Shown piece by piece: positions 32,433 through 40,283 of a stretch of 64,000 nucleotides of DNA. The stretch is from assembly GCF_026125825.1 (NCBI RefSeq), contig NZ_JAHCKK010000002.1:169229-233228 (forward strand), read 5' to 3'. Under the pieces are notes generated by a model. The model saw nothing but the letters and a program-made list of their open reading frames with translations, was not told the DNA's origin and made no database searches. Positions within the stretch are counted from its first letter, which is position 1. Each line of letters begins with the position of its first letter. Position numbers and translations under genes: made by a program. This stretch comes from Hydrogenophaga sp. Its GTDB lineage: Bacteria; Pseudomonadota; Gammaproteobacteria; Burkholderiales; Burkholderiaceae_C.

Positions 32433-33290
32433 CTGAAGCGCCGAGACTTCTTCGTCCGGGCGGGCCTGGCCCTGGGTGCCACGGCCCTGCCGTTGGGTGC
32501 CCTCGCCGGCCGTGCACCAGCTTTGATGCTGGCCGCCCGATACCGCCCAGGCATCCCGCTGGACGCGTACTGGCTCAGCGAAAAGTACGATGGCCTGCGC
32601 GCCTACTGGGACGGCACGCGCCTGTGCACCCGCAGCGGCGACACCCTCCCCGCGCCCGCGTGGTTCACCGCTGGCTGGCCCGCCGACCCCATGGACGGCG
32701 AGCTCTGGGCCGGCCGGGGCCGGTTTGAAGAAGCGATGTCCACCACGCGCCAGCAGCCCCCTCACGAAGAGCGCTGGCGACGCATCCGCTACATGGTGTT
32801 TGACCTGCCCAGGCACCCGGGCACCTTCACCGAACGCATTGCGGCCTACCATGGCGTGGTCTCGCGCATCGACCAGGCCTGGGTGCGGGCGGCACCGCAA
32901 GAGCGCGTGCCCAACCATGCCGCGCTCATGGCGCGGCTGCACCGCATGGTGAAGGATGGCGGCGAAGGCCTGATGCTGCACCGGGGCGATGCACCGTACC
33001 GCGCGCTGCGCAGCGACGACCTTCTCAAAGTGAAGACCCACGAGGACGACGAAGCCCGCGTGGTCGCGCACCTGCCCGGCCAGGGGCGCCACACCTCACG
33101 CCTGGGCGCCCTGCTTGTGGAAACGCCCGCTGGCCTGCGCTTTCGCCTGGGCACCGGCTTCACCGACGCCCAGCGCCAACACCCGCCTGCCGTGGGCGAG
33201 TGGGTGACCTACCGCTTCAGGGGCCACCACGCCAACGGCGTGCCGCGATTCGCCAGCTTCGTGCGCGTTCACCCCGACGCACCCCGCTGA
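32433..33290 (+). CDS. ATP-dependent DNA ligase, LigE-like, probably exported
   Basis: A small ATP-dependent ligase with motif I SEKYDGLRAYWDG (nucleophile Lys51 in the long form), PMDGELWAGRGRF (motif III region), VKDGGEGLMLH (motif IV) and LLKVKTHEDDEA (motif V), followed by a compact OB domain. This minimal two-domain build is that of LigE ligases of Gram-negatives, which carry export signals and are thought to act in the periplasm on taken-up or extracellular DNA. The first normal start is TTG 32493, but the frame upstream reads a Tat-like leader (KRRDFFVRAGLALGATALP) from CTG 32433, 2 nt after the fabI stop. I therefore used the CTG; no SD is visible and this choice is inferred. Confidence 0.75.
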   Translation: MKRRDFFVRAGLALGATALPLGALAGRAPALMLAARYRPGIPLDAYWLSEKYDGLRAYWDGTRLCTRSGDTLPAPAWFTAGWPADPMDGELWAGRGRFEEAMSTTRQQPPHEERWRRIRYMVFDLPRHPGTFTERIAAYHGVVSRIDQAWVRAAPQERVPNHAALMARLHRMVKDGGEGLMLHRGDAPYRALRSDDLLKVKTHEDDEARVVAHLPGQGRHTSRLGALLVETPAGLRFRLGTGFTDAQRQHPPAVGEWVTYRFRGHHANGVPRFASFVRVHPDAPR

Positions 33291-33305
33291 CGAAACGCGC
33301 AGGCC

Positions 33306-35582
33306 TCAGGCCTTCACGCAGTCCGCGAAATAGCTCTTGCGGCCGTCGTCGCCCACCACCTCAACCAGGCCGTGGATATCGGTCTCGAAACCCGGGCACT
33401 GCAAGTTGAACTCGCGCGCGAACTTCAGGTAGTCCACGATCTTCTTGTTGAACACTTCGCCCGGAATCAACAGCGGGATGCCTGGCGGGTATGGCGTCAC
33501 CAGGCTGGTGGTGATGCGGCCTTCCAGCGCGTCGATCGGCACGCGCTCGGTGGTGCGTTGCGCAATGTGCGCGAAGGCGTCGGTAGGCTTCATGGCAGGC
33601 GTGAGATCGCTCAGGTACATCTCGGTCGTCAGGCGAGCGATGTCGTACCGGGCGTACAGCTCGTGCACATGCTGGCACAGGTCGCGCAGGCCCATCTGCT
33701 CGTAGCGCGGGTGCTTCTGGCAGAACTCCGGCAGGATGCGCCACATCGGCTGATTCTTCGCGTAGTCGTCCTTGAACTGCTGCAGAGCGGTCAGAAGCGT
33801 GTTCCAGCGGCCTTTGGTGATGCCGATGGTGAACATGATGAAGAAGCTGTACAGCCCCGTCTTCTCCACCACCACACCGTGCTCGGCGAGGAACTTGGTG
33901 ACGATGGACGCCGGGATGCCGGTGGCCTCGAAGCGGCCGTCCAGGTTCAGACCCGGGGTGACGATGGTCGCCTTGATCGGGTCCAGCATGTTGAAGCCGG
34001 GCGCCATGTCGCCAAAGCCATGCCAATCCTTTTCGCTGAACGACACGTCCTTCTGCTTGAGCACCCAGTCTCCCGCCTCTCCCATGCCTTCGTCGGCCAG
34101 ATCGTCCGGCCCCCAGACCTTGAACCACCAGTCGTCTTCGCCAAACTCGGCCTCCACCTTGCGCATGGCGCGACGGAAATCGAGTGCTTCAAAGATGCTC
34201 TCTTCCACCAGCGCACGGCCGCCGGGCGGCTCCATCATGGCCGCCGCCACATCGCAACTCGCGATGATGGCGTACTGCGGGCTGGTGCTGGTATGCATCA
34301 GATAGGCCTCGTTGAAGAGGTGCCGGTCCAGCTTCACGTTCTGCGAGTCCTGCACCAGAACGTGGCTGGCCTGGCTGATGCCGGCCAGCAGCTTGTGGAT
34401 GGACTGCGTCGCGTACACCACCGACTCCATCGGCCGCGCGCGCTTCTTGCCCATGGCGTGGAAATTGCCGTAGAACGGGTGGAAGGCCGCGTGCGGCAGC
34501 CAGGCTTCGTCGAAGTGCAGGTTGGCCACATAGCCGTCCAGCATCTGCTTGATGGCCTCGGTGTTGTAAAGCACGCCGTCGTAGGTGGACTGCGTCAGCG
34601 TGAGCACGCGCGGCTTCACGGTTTCGGCGTCCACGCCCGCCAGCAGCGGATTGGCGCGGATCTTCGCCTGGATGGCCTCGATCTCGAATTCGCTCTGCGG
34701 GATCGGGCCGATGATGCCGTAATGGTTGCGCGTGGGCTTGAGGAACACGGGGATGGCCCCCGTCATGATGATGCTGTGCAGGATGGACTTGTGGCAGTTG
34801 CGGTCCACCACCACCACATCGCCCGGTGCCACCGTGTGGTGCCACACCATCTTGTTGGACGTGGACGTGCCGTTGGTGACGAAAAAGCAGTGGTCGGCGT
34901 TGAAAATGCGCGCCGCGTTGCGCTCGCTCGCGCCGATCGCCCCGTTGTGATCCAGCAGTTGGCCCAGCTCTTCCACCGCGTTGCACACGTCGGCGCGCAG
35001 CATGTTCTCGCCGAAGAACTGGTGGAACATCTGGCCCACCGGGCTCTTCAGGAAGGCCACGCCACCCGAGTGCCCCGGGCAATGCCAGGAGTAGGAGCCG
35101 TCTTCCGCGTAGTCCAGCAATGCCTTGAAAAACGGCGGCTGGATGCCCTCGAGATAGCTCTTGGCCTCGCGGATGATGTGGCGCGCCACGAACTCCGGCG
35201 TGTCCTCGAACATGTGGATAAAACCATGCAGCTCGCGCAACACGTCGTTGGGCAGGTGCCGGCTGGTCTTGGTCTCGCCGTAGATATAGATCGGCACGTC
35301 GGCGTTCTTGCGGCGCACCTCGTCGATGAAGCTGCGCAGGTTCAGCACCACGGGATCGATGTCGTCGCCATGGCTGAACTCCTCGTCGTCAATCGACAGG
35401 ATGAAGGCACTCGCCCGGCTCTGCTGCTGCGCGAACTGGCTCATGTCGCCGTAGCTCGTCACCCCCACCACCTCGAAGCCCTCGACCTCGATGGCCTGCG
35501 CCAGCGCACGGATGCCCAGGCCCGAAGTGTTCTCCGAGCGGAAGTCCTCATCGATGATGACGATGGGAAAGCGGAATTTCAT
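33306..35582 (-). CDS. PLP-dependent Orn/Lys/Arg decarboxylase (probable arginine decarboxylase)
   Basis: 758 aa. Class III (fold type I) basic amino-acid decarboxylase. The N-terminal wing domain (about 1-130, VIIDEDFRSENTSGLGIRAL) is followed by the PLP domain with Lys397 in ATQSIHKLLAG, HSGGVAFLKSP and VTNGTSTSNKMVWHH, then the C-terminal domain ending GRKSYFADCVKA. Length matches inducible AdiA/CadA/SpeF-type decamers. Burkholderiales orthologues are usually called arginine/lysine/ornithine decarboxylase; the exact substrate cannot be fixed from sequence. No antiporter gene is adjacent, so an acid-resistance role is not supported by context. Confidence 0.9.
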   Translation of the reverse strand: MKFRFPIVIIDEDFRSENTSGLGIRALAQAIEVEGFEVVGVTSYGDMSQFAQQQSRASAFILSIDDEEFSHGDDIDPVVLNLRSFIDEVRRKNADVPIYIYGETKTSRHLPNDVLRELHGFIHMFEDTPEFVARHIIREAKSYLEGIQPPFFKALLDYAEDGSYSWHCPGHSGGVAFLKSPVGQMFHQFFGENMLRADVCNAVEELGQLLDHNGAIGASERNAARIFNADHCFFVTNGTSTSNKMVWHHTVAPGDVVVVDRNCHKSILHSIIMTGAIPVFLKPTRNHYGIIGPIPQSEFEIEAIQAKIRANPLLAGVDAETVKPRVLTLTQSTYDGVLYNTEAIKQMLDGYVANLHFDEAWLPHAAFHPFYGNFHAMGKKRARPMESVVYATQSIHKLLAGISQASHVLVQDSQNVKLDRHLFNEAYLMHTSTSPQYAIIASCDVAAAMMEPPGGRALVEESIFEALDFRRAMRKVEAEFGEDDWWFKVWGPDDLADEGMGEAGDWVLKQKDVSFSEKDWHGFGDMAPGFNMLDPIKATIVTPGLNLDGRFEATGIPASIVTKFLAEHGVVVEKTGLYSFFIMFTIGITKGRWNTLLTALQQFKDDYAKNQPMWRILPEFCQKHPRYEQMGLRDLCQHVHELYARYDIARLTTEMYLSDLTPAMKPTDAFAHIAQRTTERVPIDALEGRITTSLVTPYPPGIPLLIPGEVFNKKIVDYLKFAREFNLQCPGFETDIHGLVEVVGDDGRKSYFADCVKA

Positions 35583-35801
35583 GTGATTCTCCAGCCGTCT
35601 TCAACCGGCTACGGGGGAAGGGCACCATCGGCGGGGACCCCAACGGTGGCAAAGCAGGCGCGAAGTGTACGGAAATCGGGTGTCCCCCTGCGGAACGCGC
35701 CAGCCTTTTGTCGCAGAATGTGGCGCAAGCCAGACATTCGCCCTGGCTAGACCCTGGGGCGGCGCCTGGGTTCCTCTCGCATTCTGAAGACTGGAGTATT
35801 C

Positions 35802-36227
35802 ATGTCGGACTCAACCGTATGGTGGCTGCTGGCCGGCGCAGCCGTCGCGCTGGAACTGTTCACTGGCACCTTTTACCTGCTGATGCTTGCCGTGGGCATG
35901 GCGGCCGGCGCGCTGGCGGCGCACGCTGGCCTGGGCACCATCGCACAGCTCATCGCGGCGGCGGTCGTCGGCTCGGCGGCCGTGGTGGGCTGGTACTTCA
36001 TCAAGAAACGCGGTGCGGGCGACCCCTCGGTGCGCGCCATGCGCAGCGTGAACCTCGACATTGGCGAAGTGCTGCAGATCGACGAATGGCACGCCGACGG
36101 CACCGCGAGCGTGAAATACCGTGGCGCGCAATGGACCGTGATCCAGCGCCCGGGCAACCCGCCCACCCCCGGCGCCTACCGCGTGGCCGAGCTGGTGGGC
36201 AACCGCCTGCTGGTCGACAAGGTCTGA
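35802..36227 (+). CDS. NfeD family membrane protein
   Basis: 141 aa. Two or three membrane helices (about 6-60) followed by an OB-fold domain (LDIGEVLQIDEWHADGTASVKYRGAQWTVIQ), the short NfeD form. NfeD proteins form complexes with SPFH proteins in membrane microdomains; an SPFH gene follows after 60 bp, the usual pairing. CTGGAG lies 8 bp before the ATG. The 219-bp gap upstream, shared with the decarboxylase promoter, shows no clear structure. Confidence 0.9.
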   Translation: MSDSTVWWLLAGAAVALELFTGTFYLLMLAVGMAAGALAAHAGLGTIAQLIAAAVVGSAAVVGWYFIKKRGAGDPSVRAMRSVNLDIGEVLQIDEWHADGTASVKYRGAQWTVIQRPGNPPTPGAYRVAELVGNRLLVDKV

Positions 36228-36287
36228 ACACGAAACGCGCGTGCGCTACCCTCGCCCCTCCTGAAACCACTCTGAGAAGCCATTGCC

Positions 36288-37208
36288 ATGGAAATTGCCA
36301 TCCTCCTGTTCATCATCGCCGTCATCTTCATCACACGGTCCATCAAGGTCGTGCCCCAGCAGAACGCGTGGGTGGTGGAGCGCCTGGGCAAATACCACTC
36401 CTCACTGGCGCCGGGTCTGAACTTCCTGGTGCCCTTCGTCGACAAGGTGGCCTACAAACACAGCCTCAAGGAAATTCCGCTGGACGTGCCCAGCCAGGTC
36501 TGCATCACGCGCGACAACACCCAGCTGCAGGTGGACGGCATCCTGTACTTCCAGGTCACCGACCCCATGCGCGCGAGCTACGGCTCGTCCAACTACATCG
36601 TGGCCGTGACCCAGCTGGCACAGACCTCGCTGCGCTCGGTCATCGGCAAGCTGGAGCTCGACAAGACCTTTGAAGAGCGCGACGTGATCAACGCGCAAGT
36701 GGTTTCGGCCATCGACGAAGCCGCGCTGAACTGGGGCGTGAAAGTACTGCGCTACGAAATCAAGGACCTCACGCCGCCCGAGGCCATCCTGCGCGCCATG
36801 CAATCACAGATCACCGCCGAGCGCGAAAAGCGCGCCCTGATCGCGGCCTCCGAAGGCCGCCGCCAGGAGCAGATCAACATCGCCACCGGCGAGCGCGAAG
36901 CCTTCATCGCCCGCTCCGAAGGCGAAAAGCAGGCCGAGATCAACAACGCGCAAGGTGAAGCCGCCGCCATCCTCGCGGTGGCCGAGGCCAACGCCGAGGC
37001 CATTCGCAAGGTGGCCGAAGCCATCCGCCAGCCCGGCGGCCAGGAAGCCGTGCAGCTCAAGGTGGCCGAGAAAGCCGTGGAGGCCTACGGCAAGGTGGCC
37101 GCCGACGCCACCACCACGCTCATCGTGCCCAGCAACATGACCGAAGTCTCTGCGCTCATCACCTCGGCCATGAAGATGGTCGGTGTGGGCGGCAAGACCG
37201 GCGCCTGA
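36288..37208 (+). CDS. SPFH/band 7 (stomatin-like) protein
   Basis: 306 aa. One N-terminal membrane anchor (about 2-22), an SPFH domain (VVPQQNAWVVERLGKYHSSLAPGLNFLVPFVDKVAYKHSLKE, read in pieces) and a coiled coil rich in Glu/Ala (about 175-260, SEGEKQAEINNAQGEA). It resembles QmcA and the slipin/paraslipin class. Such proteins oligomerise at the membrane and partner with NfeD, encoded immediately upstream. Role in protein quality control or membrane organisation is known for the family, not shown here. Confidence 0.93.
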   Translation: MEIAILLFIIAVIFITRSIKVVPQQNAWVVERLGKYHSSLAPGLNFLVPFVDKVAYKHSLKEIPLDVPSQVCITRDNTQLQVDGILYFQVTDPMRASYGSSNYIVAVTQLAQTSLRSVIGKLELDKTFEERDVINAQVVSAIDEAALNWGVKVLRYEIKDLTPPEAILRAMQSQITAEREKRALIAASEGRRQEQINIATGEREAFIARSEGEKQAEINNAQGEAAAILAVAEANAEAIRKVAEAIRQPGGQEAVQLKVAEKAVEAYGKVAADATTTLIVPSNMTEVSALITSAMKMVGVGGKTGA

Positions 37209-37237
37209 CCCAACGCAACGCCCACGGAGGAGCCACC

Positions 37238-37630
37238 ATGACCTTGTCGCGCAACGTGCTGGGCGGTCAGCTGATGCCCTGCTCCTACGACCCGCTCACC
37301 GGCTTCTACCGCGACGGCTGCTGCGAGACCGACGCCGAGGACCATGGCACCCACGTGGTGTGCGCCCGCGTCACGGCCGCGTTTCTCGAGTTCTCCCGTG
37401 AAAAGGGCAACGACCTGAGCACCCCGCGCCCCGAATGGCGCTTCGCCGGCCTCAAGCCCGGCGACCGCTGGTGCCTCTGCGTGCAGCGCTGGCTGGAAGC
37501 CCTGGAAGCGGGCGTGGCCCCGCCCGTGGTGTTGGACAGCACGCACGCGGTGGCACTGCAGTACGTGTCGCTGGAAGTGCTGCAACAACATGCCTGGCAC
37601 AGAACGGCGGACGGCAGCCCGGCGGGATGA
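37238..37630 (+). CDS. DUF2237 family protein
   Basis: 130 aa with a strong GGAGG 8 bp before the ATG. It matches DUF2237: NVLGGQLMPCSYDPLTGFYRDGCC near the N-terminus, CARVTAAFLEFSREKGNDLSTP, then GLKPGDRWCLCVQRWLEAL and APPVVLDSTHAVALQYVSLEVLQQHA (read in pieces). The conserved Cys/Asp/His set hints at a metal- or thiol-dependent activity but none is known. Last core gene before tRNA-Ser. Confidence 0.9.
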   Translation: MTLSRNVLGGQLMPCSYDPLTGFYRDGCCETDAEDHGTHVVCARVTAAFLEFSREKGNDLSTPRPEWRFAGLKPGDRWCLCVQRWLEALEAGVAPPVVLDSTHAVALQYVSLEVLQQHAWHRTADGSPAG

Positions 37631-37663
37631 GCCCCAATCGCCTGCTACAATCGCAGGCTTCGC

Positions 37664-37753
<90 letters not shown>

Positions 37754-37768
37754 GTTATGAGTTTGAAG

Positions 37769-37865
37769 ACGTCCAGCAACGTCCAAAACACCCCCTCAAA
37801 AGCCCCGCAAGTCCTTGATTTGCAGGGCTTTTTTTCTAACGTCCAAACACGTTCGTTGACATCCA
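37769..37865 (+). repeat. cluster of acGTCCA direct repeats beside tRNA-Ser
   Basis: ACGTCCA occurs at 37769-37775, 37779-37785 and 37839-37845, with a variant ACATCCA at 37859-37865. They flank the tRNA terminator and end where the IS3 remnant begins. Short spaced repeats next to a tRNA 3' end are what integrase arm sites look like; this reading is tentative. Confidence 0.35.
37801..37835 (+). terminator. rho-independent terminator for tRNA-Ser
   Basis: AGCCCCGCAA (37801-37810) pairs with TTGCAGGGCT (37820-37829) with one mismatch, followed by a run of seven T. It lies 47 bp after the tRNA on the same strand. Confidence 0.7.
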
Positions 37866-37911
37866 GGATTTTTTGTTGGTATGGTGTGTCGTATCTCGAT
37901 ACCACCGTGTT

Positions 37912-38178
37912 GGTGTTCTCGTCCTGCAGTTGCCGCAGCTGGGACAGATGCGACACCGTCATGCCAGAGAACTGGCTCTTCCACTTGTAGTACGTCGGCT
38001 CGCTGATGCCGTGCTTCCTCCACGTTTCGGCAACCTTCGCGCCAAGCTCGACCTCCTTGAGGATGCCGACCATCTGCGCTTCACTGAATCTGGATTTCTT
38101 CACGTAGAGACTCCTGCTGGGGGAATTCTCTACTTCCGCGTGGCTCAGGTTTTCGAGGGGACTTCACAGGCTCCCTAA
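37912..38178 (-). mobile_element. IS3-family insertion sequence remnant (5' part of orfA)
   Basis: The minus strand encodes the start of an IS3-type orfA: GTG 38103, KKSRFSEAQMVGILKEVELG, then the helix-turn-helix KHGISEPTYYKWKSQF and LRQLQDEN. After about 62 codons similarity stops near 37912 and the frame runs on into tRNA-flanking DNA. No orfB follows. The upstream end, about 38150-38178 (TTAGGGAGCCTGTGAAG on the minus strand), probably holds the terminal inverted repeat. The rest of the IS is gone, so it cannot transpose itself. It marks the tRNA-proximal edge of the island. Confidence 0.75.
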
Positions 38179-38365
38179 AAACGCCTTCTATGCTAGGCAG
38201 TGATATCGATACGCTCCATCCCGAAGCTGTACAAAATATCCTGCGCCACCGCTTACGTTATGGGACAAGACCGAAAAAGCTCTCACTTCATACTGAGCGC
38301 CGGCGAGCCGAAGTTGATGCGGCCACCACTTTCCTGTTCAAATCTCGGTTCCTACGGAAGTCCGC
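38179..38365. other. unassigned low-GC spacer between IS remnant and vsr
   Basis: This 187-bp stretch is visibly richer in A/T than the core genome. Frames across it are short and match nothing I recognise. It presumably contains the promoter of the vsr gene. No repeat or hairpin stands out. Confidence 0.5.
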
Positions 38366-38791
38366 ATGGACACCCTTACACCCGAGGCCAGGTCTAGGTT
38401 GATGAGCCGCATTCGGAGCACCGACACCAAGCCCGAACTTGCTGTCAGGTCGTTGCTTCACCGGCTCGGATACCGCTTCCGCCTGCATCGCAAGGACCTT
38501 CCCGGCCGCCCGGACGTGGTTTTGCCCAAACACAGGAAGGCCATCTTGATTCACGGGTGTTTCTGGCATGGACACGGATGCAAGATCGCGCCAGGGTCAA
38601 AGTCGAATCTCGTGTACTGGTCGTCAAAGATCGAGGCGAATCGCACGCGCGATGCGCGCAACCGGCAGGCACTCATGGATCTCGGATGGCAAGTCCTTGA
38701 ACTTTGGGAATGCGAGATCCGAAACCCTCAGGCCACCGAGGAACGAATACGATCATTCATGCAGAAGGAGACCGGATCGACGCCTGCATGA
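38366..38791 (+). CDS. vsr: very short patch repair endonuclease
   Basis: 141 aa. Vsr nicks 5' of the T in T:G mismatches that arise by deamination of 5-methylcytosine. The family signatures are complete: LTPEARSRLMSRIRSTDTKPE, catalytic Asp50 in LPGRPDVVLP, the base-stacking and catalytic segment FWHGH (Phe66, Trp67, His68) with Cys65/Cys72 as zinc ligands, and KIEANRTRDARN. Vsr genes normally accompany a cytosine-5 methyltransferase, here at 39151. GC content is below that of the flanking genes. First gene of the island cassette. Confidence 0.95.
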   Translation: MDTLTPEARSRLMSRIRSTDTKPELAVRSLLHRLGYRFRLHRKDLPGRPDVVLPKHRKAILIHGCFWHGHGCKIAPGSKSNLVYWSSKIEANRTRDARNRQALMDLGWQVLELWECEIRNPQATEERIRSFMQKETGSTPA

Positions 38792-38864
38792 GCCTTTCCG
38801 CTTCGGCTCACACAGCCGCCCGCGCGCCCTTCGAAGATGTCCCAGGGCGTTCCGGCCAGTCGGC

Positions 38865-38891
38865 TTCACCACCGTGGTGTAAACTGGTGAA
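38865..38891. promoter_or_regulatory. palindromic operator candidate ahead of the RHH-methyltransferase genes
   Basis: CACCAC-C-GTGGTG (38867-38879) is a 13-bp palindrome with a single centre base. A second inverted half, TGGTGAA, follows at 38885-38891 and mirrors TTCACCA at 38865-38871. TAAACT (38880-38885) between them could be a -10 box. It lies 29 bp before the RHH gene start, the expected place for autoregulation by a ribbon-helix-helix protein. Confidence 0.5.
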
Positions 38892-38919
38892 AAGGGCTAT
38901 CCAACTGCGGGAAAAGGCT

Positions 38920-39132
38920 ATGAAATCTCCTACGAAACGCCACGATAGCGGCATGCCCGAACGCACTGTCCGCGCGTCGATTAGTTTCCCGGAGGAGCAG
39001 TATCAGGTTCTGGAAAAGATCGCAGCAGAGAACAAGGTGTCCCTAGCGTGGGTTGTTCGAGATGCGATTGATGGCTACTTGAAGTCGAAGTGGCCGCTTC
39101 TCCCGCAAAGCGCTGATGACGAAGACGCGTAA
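38920..39132 (+). CDS. ribbon-helix-helix (CopG/Arc-like) regulator
   Basis: 70 aa from ATG 38920. The beta-strand RTVRASISFP followed by two helices (EEQYQVLEKIAAENKV and SLAWVVRDAIDGYLKSKW) is a CopG/Arc fold. Such small dimers bind palindromic operators; one lies just upstream. It sits between vsr (128 bp) and the cytosine methyltransferase (18 bp), where many restriction-modification systems keep a controller protein, though those are usually HTH rather than RHH. A longer frame beginning at 38704 overlaps vsr and has no support. No toxin partner is visible, so a toxin-antitoxin reading is less likely. Confidence 0.8.
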   Translation: MKSPTKRHDSGMPERTVRASISFPEEQYQVLEKIAAENKVSLAWVVRDAIDGYLKSKWPLLPQSADDEDA

Positions 39133-39150
39133 GCAGAGAAGCAGTAGAAC

Positions 39151-40242
39151 GTGAGCAACATTTTTGAGAAGAATGGCAATGAAATCCGGGTCCTCTCCCT
39201 GTTTTCGGGGTGCGGGGGAATGGATTTCGGCGTGGAGTCAGCGGGTGGGCACGTCATCTTTTCGAATGACGTCTTTGCCGACGCGTGCAAGACGCTGGAA
39301 AAGTACTTTCCTGGTGCCGACATCCGCAACGAGGACATCGCCGGAATCAGCACGTTTCCCGACGCCGACGTCGTGGTCGGAGGCTATCCATGCCAATCGT
39401 TTTCTATGGCGGGGAACCGGGACCCGGAGAAGGACGAGCGCACCAGCCTATATAAGCAGTTCCTGCGCGTCATCAGCGTCGTCCGCCCTAAGTACTTCGT
39501 GGCTGAGAACGTCTCTGGCTTGAAGCAGCTGAGCAGTGGAACGTTCCTAAAAGAACAGCTCGATGCATACGGCAAAGAAGGCTACAACGTCAGCCATCAC
39601 GTGCTCAATGCCAAAGACTATGGCGTTCCGCAGTCCCGCAAGCGCCTCTTCATCGTGGGCGTGAGGAAAGACCTGAATCAGGTCTTCGAGTTTCCGTCCC
39701 CAACGCACGGAAAAGAAACCAAGAAGTCTGGTCCGCTGAAGCCCTATACGTCGCACGGCGAAGCCATTAAGAACATGCCGCTTTGGCCAGAGGGCGAGTT
39801 CTATGAACGGCCCGATGTGGAAGGGAACTTCTCCTGGTACTACATGTCGCGCAACCGCAAGGCGAAGTGGGCAGATCCGGCATTTACCGTGGTAGCGAAC
39901 TGGAGGCACATCACGCTGCATCCCGCAAGCCCTGTGATGACCTTGACGTGGTCGAACCTTGCTGACGGATGGAAGCAGCGTTGGGATTTTTCCAGCGAGT
40001 ACGAACATCTCGAGGCGAATCCCAAACGGCCCAAGTTGGAACACGCGCGCCGGCTCTCTTGGCGGGAGTGCGCGCGCATTCAGACTTTTGAAAGTAGGTT
40101 CACCCCCGTCGGCGATACCGCTTCCAAATTCACGCAGATCGGCAATGCGGTCCCGCCCAAACTGGCAAAGGCGATCTTTGCGCACCTGTTCTCAGGGGCG
40201 GGCCTAGTGGCGGCTCCGGCCAAACCAACCAAAGTCCGGTAA
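39151..40242 (+). CDS. DNA (cytosine-5-)-methyltransferase
   Basis: 363 aa from GTG 39151. Canonical C5-MTase motifs in order: I LSLFSGCGGMDFG (15-27), IV GGYPCQSFSMAG with nucleophile Cys81, VI FVAENVSG (Glu119), VIII QSRKRLFIVG, a short target-recognition region (about 190-290, SWYYMSRNRKAKW) and the C-terminal IX/X pair (RRLSWRECARIQTF, TQIGNAVPPKLAKAI). Methylates cytosine in a specific site that cannot be read from sequence. It follows the RHH gene by 18 bp and precedes the adenine-MTase gene by 41 bp. With vsr it forms the dcm-vsr type pairing. Confidence 0.95.
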   Translation: MSNIFEKNGNEIRVLSLFSGCGGMDFGVESAGGHVIFSNDVFADACKTLEKYFPGADIRNEDIAGISTFPDADVVVGGYPCQSFSMAGNRDPEKDERTSLYKQFLRVISVVRPKYFVAENVSGLKQLSSGTFLKEQLDAYGKEGYNVSHHVLNAKDYGVPQSRKRLFIVGVRKDLNQVFEFPSPTHGKETKKSGPLKPYTSHGEAIKNMPLWPEGEFYERPDVEGNFSWYYMSRNRKAKWADPAFTVVANWRHITLHPASPVMTLTWSNLADGWKQRWDFSSEYEHLEANPKRPKLEHARRLSWRECARIQTFESRFTPVGDTASKFTQIGNAVPPKLAKAIFAHLFSGAGLVAAPAKPTKVR

Positions 40243-40283
40243 GTACTGATGGATCTTGCCTGCCGACACGCGTGGGGAGCCCT

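Noticed and set aside
38920-39132. RHH gene as antitoxin of a toxin-antitoxin pair
   Set aside because: The gene next to it is a full cytosine methyltransferase rather than a small toxin, so a controller role is more plausible.
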